This document shows positions 8,595 to 17,273 of a stretch of DNA of 64,000 nucleotides, piece by piece. Origin of the DNA: Sinomonas atrocyanea (GTDB lineage: Bacteria > Actinomycetota > Actinomycetes > Actinomycetales > Micrococcaceae); the NCBI RefSeq assembly GCF_001577305.1, contig NZ_CP014518.1:4092001-4156000 (forward strand), written 5' to 3'. The translations under genes and the position numbers were made by a program. Below the pieces are notes generated by a model, which saw only the letters and a list, made by a program, of their open reading frames with translations, did no database searches and was not told where the DNA came from. The stretch's first letter is position 1. Every line of letters starts with the position of its first letter.

Positions 8595-8929
8595 AGCGGC
8601 AGGTCGAGTACCGGTGGCGGCTCGCGGAACTGATGGCCGCCCGGGGCCTGCACAACACCACCGACCTCATCCCGCTGCTCGCCGAGCGCGGGATCGTCCT
8701 GTCCCGCCCACAGGTCTACCGGCTCGTGAACCAGAAGCCCGAACGCGTCGCCCTGCAGCTCATCTCCGCGATCTGCGACATCTTCTCCTGCGGCCCCGAG
8801 GACCTCATCACCGTCACCGCGGCCGACGTGAGGGCCCGCAGGACCGGGACCGCACCGTCCCCGAACGTCGTCGACCTCAACCGCACCGCGCGCCCCCGGC
8901 GGGCCCGGATCATCGACGACAGTGAGTGA
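8591..8929 (+). CDS. Small XRE/Cro-type DNA-binding protein (cassette gene 2)
   Basis: A 112-residue protein with a Cro/C1-type helix-turn-helix in the first 75 residues: YRWRLAELMAARG, then RPQVYRLVNQKPERVALQLISAICDIF, a form common in phage-like regulators, followed by a basic disordered tail. It starts with GTG overlapping the recombinase stop (GTGA) and its own end overlaps the third gene by 8 bases. It could be a directionality factor or a repressor of the cassette; the sequence does not decide. Confidence 0.82.
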   Translation: MKRQVEYRWRLAELMAARGLHNTTDLIPLLAERGIVLSRPQVYRLVNQKPERVALQLISAICDIFSCGPEDLITVTAADVRARRTGTAPSPNVVDLNRTARPRRARIIDDSE

Positions 8930-10430
8930 ACCCGTCGGCCTGAGCCCACGCAGCACCACCCGCGGCCGTCCGCGCACCACGGGCACCGCTGTCTGCGTCC
9001 GCTGCGGCCGCGGCGCCGGCAGGCCCAGGGTGTGGTGGCCGGAGGGGAAGGTCTGCGGACCCTGCTTCACGGTCGCGACCCGGACCCGCGGCATCTGCCC
9101 CGGCTGCGGCCAGGACCGCCTCCTCCCCGGCCCGCCCACCCCTGACGGCGGGCCCCGGTGCGGTGAATGCGCGGGCATCCCCCACGACTTCCACTGCACC
9201 CGGTGCGGGACCGAGGGCGAGTCCTACCGGCGAGGAACCTGCGCCCGCTGCGCCCTCCGCGACGACCTCACCGCCATGCTCCTCACCGATCCCGCCGACC
9301 CGGCCGCGATGGCCCGGCTCGTCGACGTCCTCTGCCGGGCCGACCGGCCGGAGAGCATCATCACCTGGAAGCGCTCGCCCAAGGTCCAGGCCCTCCTGGC
9401 CTCGCTCGCGGCGGGGACCACGCCCCTGACCCACGAAGGCCTCGACGCCCGCATCGGGACCGACGGGCGCACTGTGGACCACCTCCGGGCCCTCCTCGTC
9501 CACCACGGCCTGCTCCCCTACCGCGACCCATACCTGGCCCGCTTCGAGGCCTGGATCGAGGACAAGCTCCGCCCCCTGGCGCCTGAGGTCGCCAAGCCCG
9601 TCGAGCAGTTCGCCAAGTGGCACCACCTCAGGCGCATCCGCTCCACCGCCACCCCGGACGCCACGGCCCGGGGTCCGGTCCACTCCGCCAAGCAGGAGGT
9701 CACCGAGACCGCCAAGTTCCTCCAATGGCTCTGGGACACGCATCACCGCACCGCGGCGGCCTGCACCCAGCAGGACGTGGACGAGTGGAGGGCCAGCGGA
9801 CCCACCACCCGCAAGCAAATCAAGACCTTCTTCGGCTTCGCCCGCAGAACCAGGCTCAACACGGCCGTCGACGTCGGCAGCTACACCGCCCGGACCCGCC
9901 CCACGCTCGCCCAGGACCAACGCCTCGCCTGGCTCAGGGAGCTCCTCACCGGCAACAGCGAATCCCGCCCCTACCGGGTGGCGGGCATCCTGCTCCTGCT
10001 CTACGCCCAGCCCCTCGTCCGCGTCGCAGCGCTGCGCACCGAAGCAATCACCATCGACCCCGCCACAGGCCAGGCCGCCATCACCTTCGCCGAGCGCCCC
10101 ATCCCCGTCCCGGGTGGGTTCGCCGAGCTGCTCCGGGACCACCTGGAAGCCCGGCCCAACCTCCGCACCGGCGTCGCCGAGAGCCCATGGCTCTTCCCCG
10201 GCACCATTGCCGGCCAACACCTGCACCCGAACGGCATCATGGACAGGCTCCGCTCCCTCGGCATCGAGCTCGCAAGCGGCCGCAACCGGGCCCTAGACGA
10301 ACTCGTCACCCAAATGCCCCCACCACTGGTCGCCGACGCCCTCGGCTATAGCTATCAAGTCGCCTTCCTCCATGCCAGCGCCGCGGCAGAGCCATGGGCG
10401 CGTTACGCCGGTCTGAGGCCTCATCCGTAA
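8922..10430 (+). CDS. Zinc-ribbon tyrosine-recombinase-like protein (cassette gene 3)
   Basis: A 502-residue protein in two parts. The first 110 residues hold several CxxC pairs (CVRCGRG, CGPC, CPGCG, CGEC, CTRCG, CARC), which should form zinc ribbons for DNA or protein contact. The rest resembles a phage-integrase fold: core-binding part around EVTETAKFLQWLWDTH and a catalytic-like part with an arginine in QPLVRVAALR, a histidine in HLHPNG and a tyrosine in WARYAGLR. The HxLR box is not clear, so catalytic competence is uncertain. It starts with GTG inside the previous gene and likely works with cassette gene 1. Confidence 0.8.
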   Translation: MSEPVGLSPRSTTRGRPRTTGTAVCVRCGRGAGRPRVWWPEGKVCGPCFTVATRTRGICPGCGQDRLLPGPPTPDGGPRCGECAGIPHDFHCTRCGTEGESYRRGTCARCALRDDLTAMLLTDPADPAAMARLVDVLCRADRPESIITWKRSPKVQALLASLAAGTTPLTHEGLDARIGTDGRTVDHLRALLVHHGLLPYRDPYLARFEAWIEDKLRPLAPEVAKPVEQFAKWHHLRRIRSTATPDATARGPVHSAKQEVTETAKFLQWLWDTHHRTAAACTQQDVDEWRASGPTTRKQIKTFFGFARRTRLNTAVDVGSYTARTRPTLAQDQRLAWLRELLTGNSESRPYRVAGILLLLYAQPLVRVAALRTEAITIDPATGQAAITFAERPIPVPGGFAELLRDHLEARPNLRTGVAESPWLFPGTIAGQHLHPNGIMDRLRSLGIELASGRNRALDELVTQMPPPLVADALGYSYQVAFLHASAAAEPWARYAGLRPHP

Positions 10431-10584
10431 GAAGCTGAGCCTCGAGAGGGATAACGACACGTCTTCGGACCGAAGCGGGGCATAGCATCGGTCGGATTCT
10501 CTTCCGGCCTCCGCGTCCGCTACGCGGACGAAGGTTAGGCAGACGTCCGGATTCGCGATCGTGCGACCCAATAGGATCGAGGTC

Positions 10585-11181
10585 ATGAGTGCAGAGACCT
10601 TCGCGGTAAACCAGCCTCCGAACGCTGAGGTTCGAATCCGACAGTTCTTGGACCTCTCTGCCGAGTATCTGCGTCTGGTGCCGCCCCGCACCGAGTCTCC
10701 ACTGTATTTCACGGCAGAAAATGAGGATGCCCTTGCATCACTCCGTGAGGGTTTGCTTGCTCATGTTCTTATGAGGAAGTTCATCACCAAAGGTGAGAGT
10801 GTTTATCTCCCTCGCGTTTTCGAGGCATTGCTCGAGGACTACAAGGACAGTATTCCCGCCGACTTGGCAAGGCAGCTTCGCGTCTATATGTATGAGCTGA
10901 GCGCAGCACTCAAGAAGATTACAGAACACGGAGTCCAGTACGGCATCAACGGGGCTGACGCAGTGTCGGACAGGGTCATGCTGGATCGGTATCTCAACGG
11001 TAGACTACTCCACTCTGACCATGACAAGTGGCAGCAGGCCGATTCAAGTGCCTTCCGGGTGATGCTCGGTTCTTGGCTTTCTACGCGTGCCGAGTTTCGC
11101 GATCACCTTCAAAATTCACGGCATAACGTTAGTTTTGCGGTTGGGTCGTACGCATTGTTCCCATTACCCCCGGAGAGCTGA
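10585..11181 (+). CDS. Hypothetical protein, first of a coupled pair
   Basis: About 198 residues (a GTG 24 bases upstream at 10561 is an alternative start). It is soluble and has no motif I recognise; mostly helical, with a segment RQLRVYMYELSAALKKITEHG that could pack as a helical bundle. Base composition is visibly less GC-rich than the surroundings, suggesting separate acquisition. The next gene starts one base after its stop, so the two are translated together. The position between a recombinase cassette and an immunity gene fits an accessory cargo gene, perhaps anti-phage, but nothing in the sequence proves it. Confidence 0.6.
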   Translation: MSAETFAVNQPPNAEVRIRQFLDLSAEYLRLVPPRTESPLYFTAENEDALASLREGLLAHVLMRKFITKGESVYLPRVFEALLEDYKDSIPADLARQLRVYMYELSAALKKITEHGVQYGINGADAVSDRVMLDRYLNGRLLHSDHDKWQQADSSAFRVMLGSWLSTRAEFRDHLQNSRHNVSFAVGSYALFPLPPES

Positions 11182-11182
11182 G

Positions 11183-11755
11183 ATGATCTCCGACTCAATT
11201 CCTTGGAGGGATGAGCTGCTGCGGGTTGCAGAACGGCTTGAGCGGAAGTCCCTGCAGCGACGCTGGACTGAGCGGAGCAGCTTCATCGTAGAGCGGGACG
11301 TTATGACGAGCGCCTATGCGATCAGGCGGCTCCTGGAGGCAGGCAAGGTCTCTAGAGCGACTTATTCCGCCACCGTTCCTGTCCTTAGTCACCCCGCGAG
11401 AGGTGTGAGGCCGGACGCGTGGAACCGGCACGAAATTTGGGACCTTTACGACCTTGAATCTCCGCAGAAGGTGCAGCTGGCCCTGCGGAAGTACTGCAAT
11501 CAGCTAATTCACAGCTTTGTCTGGGCGATCAGTGCAGATGAGCACAAAAACCTGTTTGACGGCGTGTTCGCCGCCTCCGAGAAGGAATGCCGCGAGCGGC
11601 TGTACTTCGTGCCAGTTGAGAGCATCATTGACATATGCAGGAGGATTGGCGGGGAAGATATTTGGGGCGTCAACCTGCGCAGAGATAGCAGTGGGGCTGC
11701 ATATTGGGTCTCGCTAACGCGAGAAGAGGTTGAGGCTGAACACTTCGAGATATAG
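11183..11755 (+). CDS. Hypothetical protein, second of a coupled pair
   Basis: 190 residues, starting at the ATG at 11183 behind GGAG, one base after the previous stop. I recognise no family. The middle segment (QLALRKYCNQLIHSFVWA) is helical and reminiscent of HEPN-like proteins, but the R-x4-6-H signature is not clear; the end (GGEDIWGVNLRRDSSG) is beta-rich. Lower GC than neighbours, as for its partner. A two-component accessory system with 10585-11181 is likely from the coupling; function unknown. Confidence 0.62.
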   Translation: MISDSIPWRDELLRVAERLERKSLQRRWTERSSFIVERDVMTSAYAIRRLLEAGKVSRATYSATVPVLSHPARGVRPDAWNRHEIWDLYDLESPQKVQLALRKYCNQLIHSFVWAISADEHKNLFDGVFAASEKECRERLYFVPVESIIDICRRIGGEDIWGVNLRRDSSGAAYWVSLTREEVEAEHFEI

Positions 11756-11785
11756 GATCCCGGCGTCGTCGGAAGATTCGTCGAC

Positions 11786-12322
11786 TTATGGAGCGAGCCG
11801 GGCCGAATCGAGCCACTCGGCGTCATTCCAAAGCACGGGCATGGCCCCAACCGGATCGAAGCTGATCCGAGGATTGTCGCTTTGGACAAGGCACATCATC
11901 CTGCCGCCATACAGGGCGGCTTCTCTGGACCTGCTGGCGACGACATCGAGAAGTACCTGTGCTGGTCGTGGACAGGCCGACGCGAAAGCGTCGAATCCCA
12001 TGAGAACAAGAGCGAGACCTGTGGCGCTCGCGTCCCAGCCATACTCGTGCACGATGACATCACGGAGGCAATCGTTCAGAGCGTCGAGGTTGCGCCCGTA
12101 GTATCTCGGGAACCCAAGCGCCTCAGAGATCGCCCGGTGCATGTCCGCTTCGTGGGGCCACAATGATGCATCCAGAACGGTGACTTGGTAGCCCTGTTCG
12201 GCCAGCCAAGCGCACGTCTCATCGAGCACCTGCCGACGGTGGAACAGCGAGACCGCTGTGTTCATCAGTAGGCGGAAGCCCAAGTCCTGCCCGAGATCCG
12301 CCTCACGGTCAAAAGCGTTCAC
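11786..12322 (-). CDS. Barstar-like (barnase inhibitor family) immunity protein
   Basis: Up to 178 residues from a GTG at 12322; an ATG at 12265 is an equally good start. The core, from VTVLDASLWP through EALGFPRYYGRNLDALNDCL, is the barstar signature in which the small domain binds and blocks a ribonuclease active site. A long C-terminal extension (from about residue 110) follows the usual 90-residue fold. No barnase-like toxin gene is next to it; the upstream stretch 12323-12741 holds no intact gene. It may be an orphan immunity gene guarding against toxins of other strains. Confidence 0.75.
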   Translation of the reverse strand: MNAFDREADLGQDLGFRLLMNTAVSLFHRRQVLDETCAWLAEQGYQVTVLDASLWPHEADMHRAISEALGFPRYYGRNLDALNDCLRDVIVHEYGWDASATGLALVLMGFDAFASACPRPAQVLLDVVASRSREAALYGGRMMCLVQSDNPRISFDPVGAMPVLWNDAEWLDSARLAP

Positions 12323-12741
12323 GCGGCGATCTTACGGCCTTTACGCGACAGGAAGCGGCTCCGGCGGGGCAGCCGTCCCCGAGGAATACGCCTTATCGTG
12401 ATACGCAGGGGTGCCAGTAACCGTTTCACAAATCGCCGCGACAGCCTCCAAAGATAGCGCGCGTGCTCGTCTCTTGCGGAGCGGATCACCTGGCAGAGCC
12501 GCGGATTCGACGCCTGCAGGAGTTCCTCGTCGGCCGGTAGCTGCTGGCCGATAATGCCGGTTGGACCCACGCACGAGATCTTCGATCTGCCGACGGTCAT
12601 CCGCACTCACATCAGGACAGAGTGCTATCGCTACCTCGACGCCCTCTTCCGTGACGCGGAGATCGTCAGCCGGCCGGCATCACGCACGGATGACTCGCAT
12701 CTGCCCTAGCTCGAGCGTTACGGGTCGTTCCTGGGGATGGC
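12323..12741. other. Gene-free segment holding left copy of 22-bp repeat
   Basis: No intact gene. Overlapping minus-strand open frames of 90-95 codons exist (ending at 12319 and 12341) but lack recognisable motifs. The last codons and stop that originally ended the amidase at 14148-15809 lie at 12718-12741 on the minus strand, cut off by the ISL3 insertion. Confidence 0.5.
12399..12420 (+). repeat. 22-bp direct repeat, left copy
   Basis: Begins TGATACGCAGG and ends GGTGCCAGTAA. An exact copy in the same orientation stands at 47593-47614, 35 kb away, with unrelated flanks on both sides. It resembles an attachment-site core or a fragment of a repeated element. Confidence 0.6.
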
Positions 12742-14187
12742 GGCTCTTCGCGGTTCCGCGGGAATGGTCCTGCTGGATGAGTGTCACGCCGCTGTCTGAG
12801 CGGCGCTCCTGAGCAGGATACGGGAACGGTAGTTCTCCGGGTTGCGGAAGCCGCGGCCGGTGCGTTTGATGTTCTTGATAGCGGTGTTGTTCGCCTCGAC
12901 CTTGGCGGTCGTGGCGCCGGTGACGATCAGGACCTCGATCTCGGCCCACCACCGCGTCACGGTGCGCAGGAGCCGCTTCGTCTCCGGAGTGGGGGTCGCC
13001 CCGACGAGGCCCTCGAGGATCCGCAGGTGGTCCCCGGCCTCCTCGAGCGAGCCGGAGGAGAGCAGGGCCCGGAGCTGTTCCTTGGCCTCCCACGCCGCCT
13101 TGAGCTGCCCGGTCGGGTCGTCCGTGTCGAAGACCGTCCGCAGCCGTGCCACTGCCCGGTCGGAGAGCGTCTCGGCCCCGCGCAGGAGCAGGCGCCGGTT
13201 CGCCCATCCCGGGTCGAGCGCGCGTCCGCGGCGGCCCCGGACCTCCTGGGAGAGCCGCTGCCTGGCCTCGGTCACCGCCTGATTGGCTAGGGAGACCAGG
13301 TGGAAGGCGTCGACCGAGACAGCGGTGCGGGGCAACCACATGCGCAGGGCCTTGCGGAACGCCGCAGACGGGTCGATCGCGACGACCTCGACCCCGAGCC
13401 GCCACGCCAGCGGCCGGGCGAAGAGCCACTCGCCCACGCCCTCGCTGTCCCTGCCGTCCACGATGCCCAGGACCTGACCGGTGTCCAGATCCACGATCGT
13501 TGTCATCCACGGCTCGACCCGCACCCACGGAGAGGACTCGTCGGCGCGGAAGAACCGCACGGAGCGGTAGCGGTGCTCGTCGATCCCGAGCCGCTTCGGC
13601 GCGAGCGCGTCCACGTCCGGCAGGGTCGCCACGGCGGCGTCGAGGGCCTTCTGGACCAGCCACCAGGACACCCCGTGCGCCGCCGCCGCCTCGACGGCCG
13701 CCCGGCCCGAGGCGACCACTGCATCGACGAGCGCGCCCAGCAGCCGCGCGGTCGAACGCGCGCGGCGGGGCACTTGGCCGGTGGCCTCGGTGAACGACCC
13801 ACGGGGGCAGGCAGGCTCGTCGCAGAAGAACCTGCGCTTTCGCCACAGCACCACTGCGGGACCACCTACTGGGACATCCCGCAGGCGCTGGAAGCGGGTG
13901 TCCTTGACACGTTCCGAGAGGACGCCGCAGGACGGGCACCCCGACACCACACCGGCGGACTCGACCACCACCCGGCGGAGCCCGAGGGCGGTGACGGCAG
14001 CGGAGAGGACGCGGTATTCGGGCAGGTTGAAGATCACGGTGGCAGCACAGGGCTGCCCCGACGTAGGCTCGATCAAGGCTCGTGGTTCCTGACGGTCGGA
14101 TGCTTAGACAACACCCATTCCAGCAGGGCCACGAGCCCCTTCACGCTCTACGCCACGAACCCGTTTCCCGACGAACCGCGAAGAGCC
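12742..14187 (-). mobile_element. Complete ISL3-family insertion sequence with target duplication
   Basis: About 1446 bases. The ends are inverted repeats beginning GGCTCTTCGCGGTTC (12742-12756 and 14173-14187), with imperfect similarity continuing inwards. The element is bracketed by an exact 8-base duplication GGGATGGC at 12734-12741 and 14188-14195, the length expected for ISL3. It carries one intact transposase gene, so it may still be active. It landed in the last codons of an amidase gene. Confidence 0.93.
12784..14076 (-). CDS. ISL3-family transposase
   Basis: A 430-residue DDE transposase. The N-terminal zinc-binding part has CPSCG and CDEPAC; an HTH region follows (SRAAVEAAAAHGVSWWLVQKAL in outline). 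The catalytic core shows GIDEHRYR, the VVAIDPSAAFRKAL and VDAFHLV segments, and ends with the family signature KVEANNTAIKNIKRTGRGF then NPENYRSR. Length and motifs are complete, with no frameshift. It is the only gene of the element at 12742-14187. Confidence 0.95.
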   Translation of the reverse strand: MIEPTSGQPCAATVIFNLPEYRVLSAAVTALGLRRVVVESAGVVSGCPSCGVLSERVKDTRFQRLRDVPVGGPAVVLWRKRRFFCDEPACPRGSFTEATGQVPRRARSTARLLGALVDAVVASGRAAVEAAAAHGVSWWLVQKALDAAVATLPDVDALAPKRLGIDEHRYRSVRFFRADESSPWVRVEPWMTTIVDLDTGQVLGIVDGRDSEGVGEWLFARPLAWRLGVEVVAIDPSAAFRKALRMWLPRTAVSVDAFHLVSLANQAVTEARQRLSQEVRGRRGRALDPGWANRRLLLRGAETLSDRAVARLRTVFDTDDPTGQLKAAWEAKEQLRALLSSGSLEEAGDHLRILEGLVGATPTPETKRLLRTVTRWWAEIEVLIVTGATTAKVEANNTAIKNIKRTGRGFRNPENYRSRILLRSAAQTAA

Positions 14188-15809
14188 GGGATGGCTGGCA
14201 GGTCCCGGATCGGCAGTTGGGAGTCCCAAGCGGATTCCTGCTCGTAGACCTGGGCGATGCGCAAGAGAAGTGCGTCGGAGAAGGGCAGTCCCATGAGGTG
14301 CAGGCCTACGGGCTGGCCGTGCAGTGTTCCGCACGGGACACTGAGCGCTGGGAATCCGGTGAGGTTGGCCGGAGAAAGCATGCGCAGGGCCCCGGCGAGC
14401 GAGTCTTCGCCGGTGGGACCCGTGAGCTGACGCGCCATGCGATTGCTGTGGGGCGCAATGGCGGGGAGTGTGGGGGCGATTAGGGCAGCAACGCCTGTGC
14501 GGGCAAACGCGTCGGAGAGGACCTGTCGGAGATAAGCGCCGATCCTGTGGCCGAGTTCAACGTCACTTTGGCTTATCAGGGCGCCGGTCTCGATCATGAT
14601 TCGGGTTTCCGGCAGGTAGTCCTCCGCCCGGCGGGCGAGGAGCGATCGGTGGTGTTCCGCCGACTCGGAGAGCGAAACGGCAAGGCTCGCAGGGAGTGCC
14701 ATGTCCATTTCGGAGAGATCCAGTTCCACAACATCGATGCCTAGGACCTCGAGGTCCACGATCGCGTCCTCGATCAGTCCTGCCACATCGTCCGTGACAC
14801 CATAGGAGGACCACATCCTCCTGTCCACGGCCACGCGGCCGGGAGGAGCCGACGCTCCTAGACGGGGGGCCACTGGCCCCCCGAGGCGTGCGAGTCCGTG
14901 CTCCTCGGCGAGTCCGTCGAGGAGCAGGGCACAGTCCGTGACAGTGCGGGCCAGGGGGCCGATGTGGTCAAGGGTGCGGCTCACATGGAGCACTCCGGTT
15001 CCGGCCACTACTCCTCGGGTTGGCTTCAGGCCCACGAGCCCGTTGACGGCGGCGGGATTGCGCACAGATCCGCCGGTGTCGGTACCGAGCGCTCCGGGGA
15101 CACTGCCGACGGCGACCGCGACTCCGGAGCCGACGCTGGATCCTCCGGGATAGCGCTGCGGGTCCCGGGGGTTCCGGGTGGGCGGGGCGCCTTGGCCAAA
15201 CGCGAACTCATGCGTTGTGAGCTTTCCGAGGAGCACGGCCCCGTTGGCCCGCAGCCGGGCGACTGCACCTGCGTCCCTGCTCGCCACGTGGCCGGACAGG
15301 GCCCTCGAGCCGGCCTCCGTTGGCAGGCCTTGGACGTCGATGACGTCTTTGACGCCGAGAGGGATGCCTGTCAGGGGGCCGGCGTCCCCTGCGCGACGGG
15401 CCCGGTCGGCGGCGCGGGCCGCGCGTCTGGCGCCGTCGGCGTCGACATACGCCCACGCCCGCGCAAAGCTTTCCGTCTCCTCAATCCTGCCGAGTACCGA
15501 TTCGAGGAGCTCGACGGCGGAGAGCTCGCCCTGCCGCATGAGTTCCGACGCGTCTGCGATCCTGAGCGTCCATGGTGCGCCGGTGAGGCTGGGGGCCACG
15601 GCCGTGCCCGCGGGATCGGGTGCCCCGCGGAGGCGGCCGAACATAGGGCTCTGTCGGAGCTCCTCGATCGCCGCACGGAAGTCTGTGTAGGCGCGCGCCA
15701 CTGCTGCTTCGTCCGTGCGCGCGATGTCCGCCCCGACCAGCTCGCTGAGAGCGCTCCGCTGCGCTTCGGTCAGGAGATTGGCGGGCGTGGGTTCCTGGGG
15801 GGCGCTCAT
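14148..15809 (-). CDS. Amidase, amidase-signature family, 3' end altered by ISL3
   Basis: 553 residues. An N-terminal 80-residue helical extension precedes the amidase-signature core, with triad K154 (GVKDVID), S224 (GGSSVGSG) and S248 (DTGGSVRNPAA). Hydrolyses a small amide. The ISL3 element inserted at 14187/14195; the frame now runs on into the IS end, adding about ten residues after LPAIP. Joining across the element restores an original tail of LPAIP-RNDP and a TAA at 12718-12720, so only four native residues were lost and the enzyme probably still works. The start overlaps the amidohydrolase stop by 4 bases. Confidence 0.88.
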   Translation of the reverse strand: MSAPQEPTPANLLTEAQRSALSELVGADIARTDEAAVARAYTDFRAAIEELRQSPMFGRLRGAPDPAGTAVAPSLTGAPWTLRIADASELMRQGELSAVELLESVLGRIEETESFARAWAYVDADGARRAARAADRARRAGDAGPLTGIPLGVKDVIDVQGLPTEAGSRALSGHVASRDAGAVARLRANGAVLLGKLTTHEFAFGQGAPPTRNPRDPQRYPGGSSVGSGVAVAVGSVPGALGTDTGGSVRNPAAVNGLVGLKPTRGVVAGTGVLHVSRTLDHIGPLARTVTDCALLLDGLAEEHGLARLGGPVAPRLGASAPPGRVAVDRRMWSSYGVTDDVAGLIEDAIVDLEVLGIDVVELDLSEMDMALPASLAVSLSESAEHHRSLLARRAEDYLPETRIMIETGALISQSDVELGHRIGAYLRQVLSDAFARTGVAALIAPTLPAIAPHSNRMARQLTGPTGEDSLAGALRMLSPANLTGFPALSVPCGTLHGQPVGLHLMGLPFSDALLLRIAQVYEQESAWDSQLPIRDLPAIPALRGSSGNGFVA

Positions 15810-17179
15810 CGTCGTGCTCCTGCCGCGAGCTGGCCCTCGGCTACCACTCGTTCGCCACCCACGAAGACGTCCCTGACCCTGCGGAAGTCTCGGGCGTCGG
15901 CGACCACGACGTCGGCGACGAGACCGCGCCTGAGAGTCCCGCGTTCGGGAGCGATTCCGGGGATGAGATCGGCGACCGACGACGTCGCCATCGCGACCGC
16001 GTCCTGCAGACTGCGGTGGCCGCGCTCGGCGATGTCCTGGACCGCGGCGATGAGTCTGTCGTGCTGCCCATGGTGGCCGTAGTCCGTCCCGATGATCTGT
16101 ACAAGGCCGGCTTCGGCGAGCAGCAGGTCCCAGTGTTCACGGGTCTTCACGGTGTGGCGGCGGTCAAGCAGGTCGAACGCGGAGGCTTCGCCCGCCCATC
16201 CGTGCTCCCGCCCCAGCGCCGCGAGCTCTCGGGCCTCGGTCGGGGTGTGCGAGGTGTGGTTGACGTGGGCAGCGACGACCTTGGCCCCCCGCGCCCTCGG
16301 GTCCACCATGAGTTCGCGAAGGACAGCTGCAGTCGCCGATGCGCTGTGGACGATCGCCGGCACCCCCAGTCGTGCCGCGGCGTGGACGCCCTGCCTGATG
16401 CCCTCGATGGCGGGCGTCACCGAGGGTGTGACGGTGCTCCTGATGAGCTCTGCGAGGTCGTGCAGGTCGATGACGTCCGCCAGGCGCGCCTCGCGGGCTG
16501 CCTGCGCGAATTCCTCGAAATCGTAGTGTGTCGCATCGACGAACCGTCCGAGCACGGCCTCCTTGAGCCGTCGTGCCTCGTCCTGGCTCACGCGTACGCC
16601 CGTGCGCCGCCCGATCGCCGCGGGCAGGTACACGAGGTCCTGCCCTCCCCCACCGAGCGTCTGGCCTCCGCCGAGCTCCCCGATGGCGACCGCTCCCTCG
16701 GAGAGCATCTGTTCGACGCCGATGCCCTCTTCGCGTCCGCTGAGGCCGGCGCCGTCAGCGATCTGGGCCGCGGAGATCGCCGAAGGAAGGTGCGTCGTTG
16801 CCCCGCGCACGTTCACGGCATGCCGCTTGTCGGCTTCTCGGACCTGCTCCATGGTCGCAAGGCCACAGAGGCTGAGCACGGTGGTGGTCCCTGCGAGGAG
16901 GTGCCGGTCGAGGTTGCCGAGCCAGGCTTCCTCGGAGAGCGCGCGCGCGGCGCTGGGGAAGAGCGGACCGGGCGTCACTCCGTGGCAATGGCTGTTGACC
17001 AGGCCCGGCATGATCACGCAGCCGGAGGCGTCGATGATGTCGCCGTCGTAGTGCTGGCCCGGAGCCCAGTGGTCGAGGACGGCCTCGATCCGCCCGCCAG
17101 CCATGATGAGTGCTCCGCACTCGACGGGCGCGGTGCCCTCTCCGGTGACAAGGGTTCCTCCGTGGATGAGCGTGGACAT
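15806..17179 (-). CDS. Metal-dependent amidohydrolase
   Basis: A 457-residue amidohydrolase-superfamily enzyme. The metal-binding HxH is in NSHCHGV (about residues 68-70); later ligands can be placed in AIVHSASA, VVAAHVNHTS and the final aspartate in GTDYGHHG. The C-terminal composite-beta segment (LRRGLVADVVVADARDFRRV) is typical of cytosine-deaminase/chlorohydrolase-like members. The ATG at 17179 is preferred because GGGAGG stands just upstream. It is first in a two-gene operon with the amidase and diverges from a polysaccharide-deacetylase gene; both share an operator-like motif at 17201-17229. Confidence 0.85.
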   Translation of the reverse strand: MSTLIHGGTLVTGEGTAPVECGALIMAGGRIEAVLDHWAPGQHYDGDIIDASGCVIMPGLVNSHCHGVTPGPLFPSAARALSEEAWLGNLDRHLLAGTTTVLSLCGLATMEQVREADKRHAVNVRGATTHLPSAISAAQIADGAGLSGREEGIGVEQMLSEGAVAIGELGGGQTLGGGGQDLVYLPAAIGRRTGVRVSQDEARRLKEAVLGRFVDATHYDFEEFAQAAREARLADVIDLHDLAELIRSTVTPSVTPAIEGIRQGVHAAARLGVPAIVHSASATAAVLRELMVDPRARGAKVVAAHVNHTSHTPTEARELAALGREHGWAGEASAFDLLDRRHTVKTREHWDLLLAEAGLVQIIGTDYGHHGQHDRLIAAVQDIAERGHRSLQDAVAMATSSVADLIPGIAPERGTLRRGLVADVVVADARDFRRVRDVFVGGERVVAEGQLAAGARR

Positions 17180-17200
17180 CGTCCTCCCCTGGCGGTACAT

Positions 17201-17229
17201 TCATAATATCGAAGACTTCTTCACTATAG
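17201..17229. promoter_or_regulatory. Island operator motif, divergent promoter 17179/17274
   Basis: On the minus strand TCTTCGATATTATGA (17215-17201) and, three bases on, the plus-strand half-match TCTTCACTATAG (17218-17229). Both resemble TCTTCAATATAGTGA found at 31431-31445. They sit 22 bases upstream of the amidohydrolase start and about 45 upstream of the deacetylase start, fitting a shared regulator. Confidence 0.55.
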
Positions 17230-17273
17230 CCCCTCAAACTGGACGGGGGAATCCCCGGAGAGGAAGGCCGCGG

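Noticed and set aside
12561..12812. Plus-strand small frame near the left 22-bp repeat
   Set aside because: It crosses the ISL3 boundary and target duplication, so it cannot be an original gene.
13146..13793. Plus-strand frames inside the ISL3 element
   Set aside because: Arginine/proline-rich shadows of the intact transposase.
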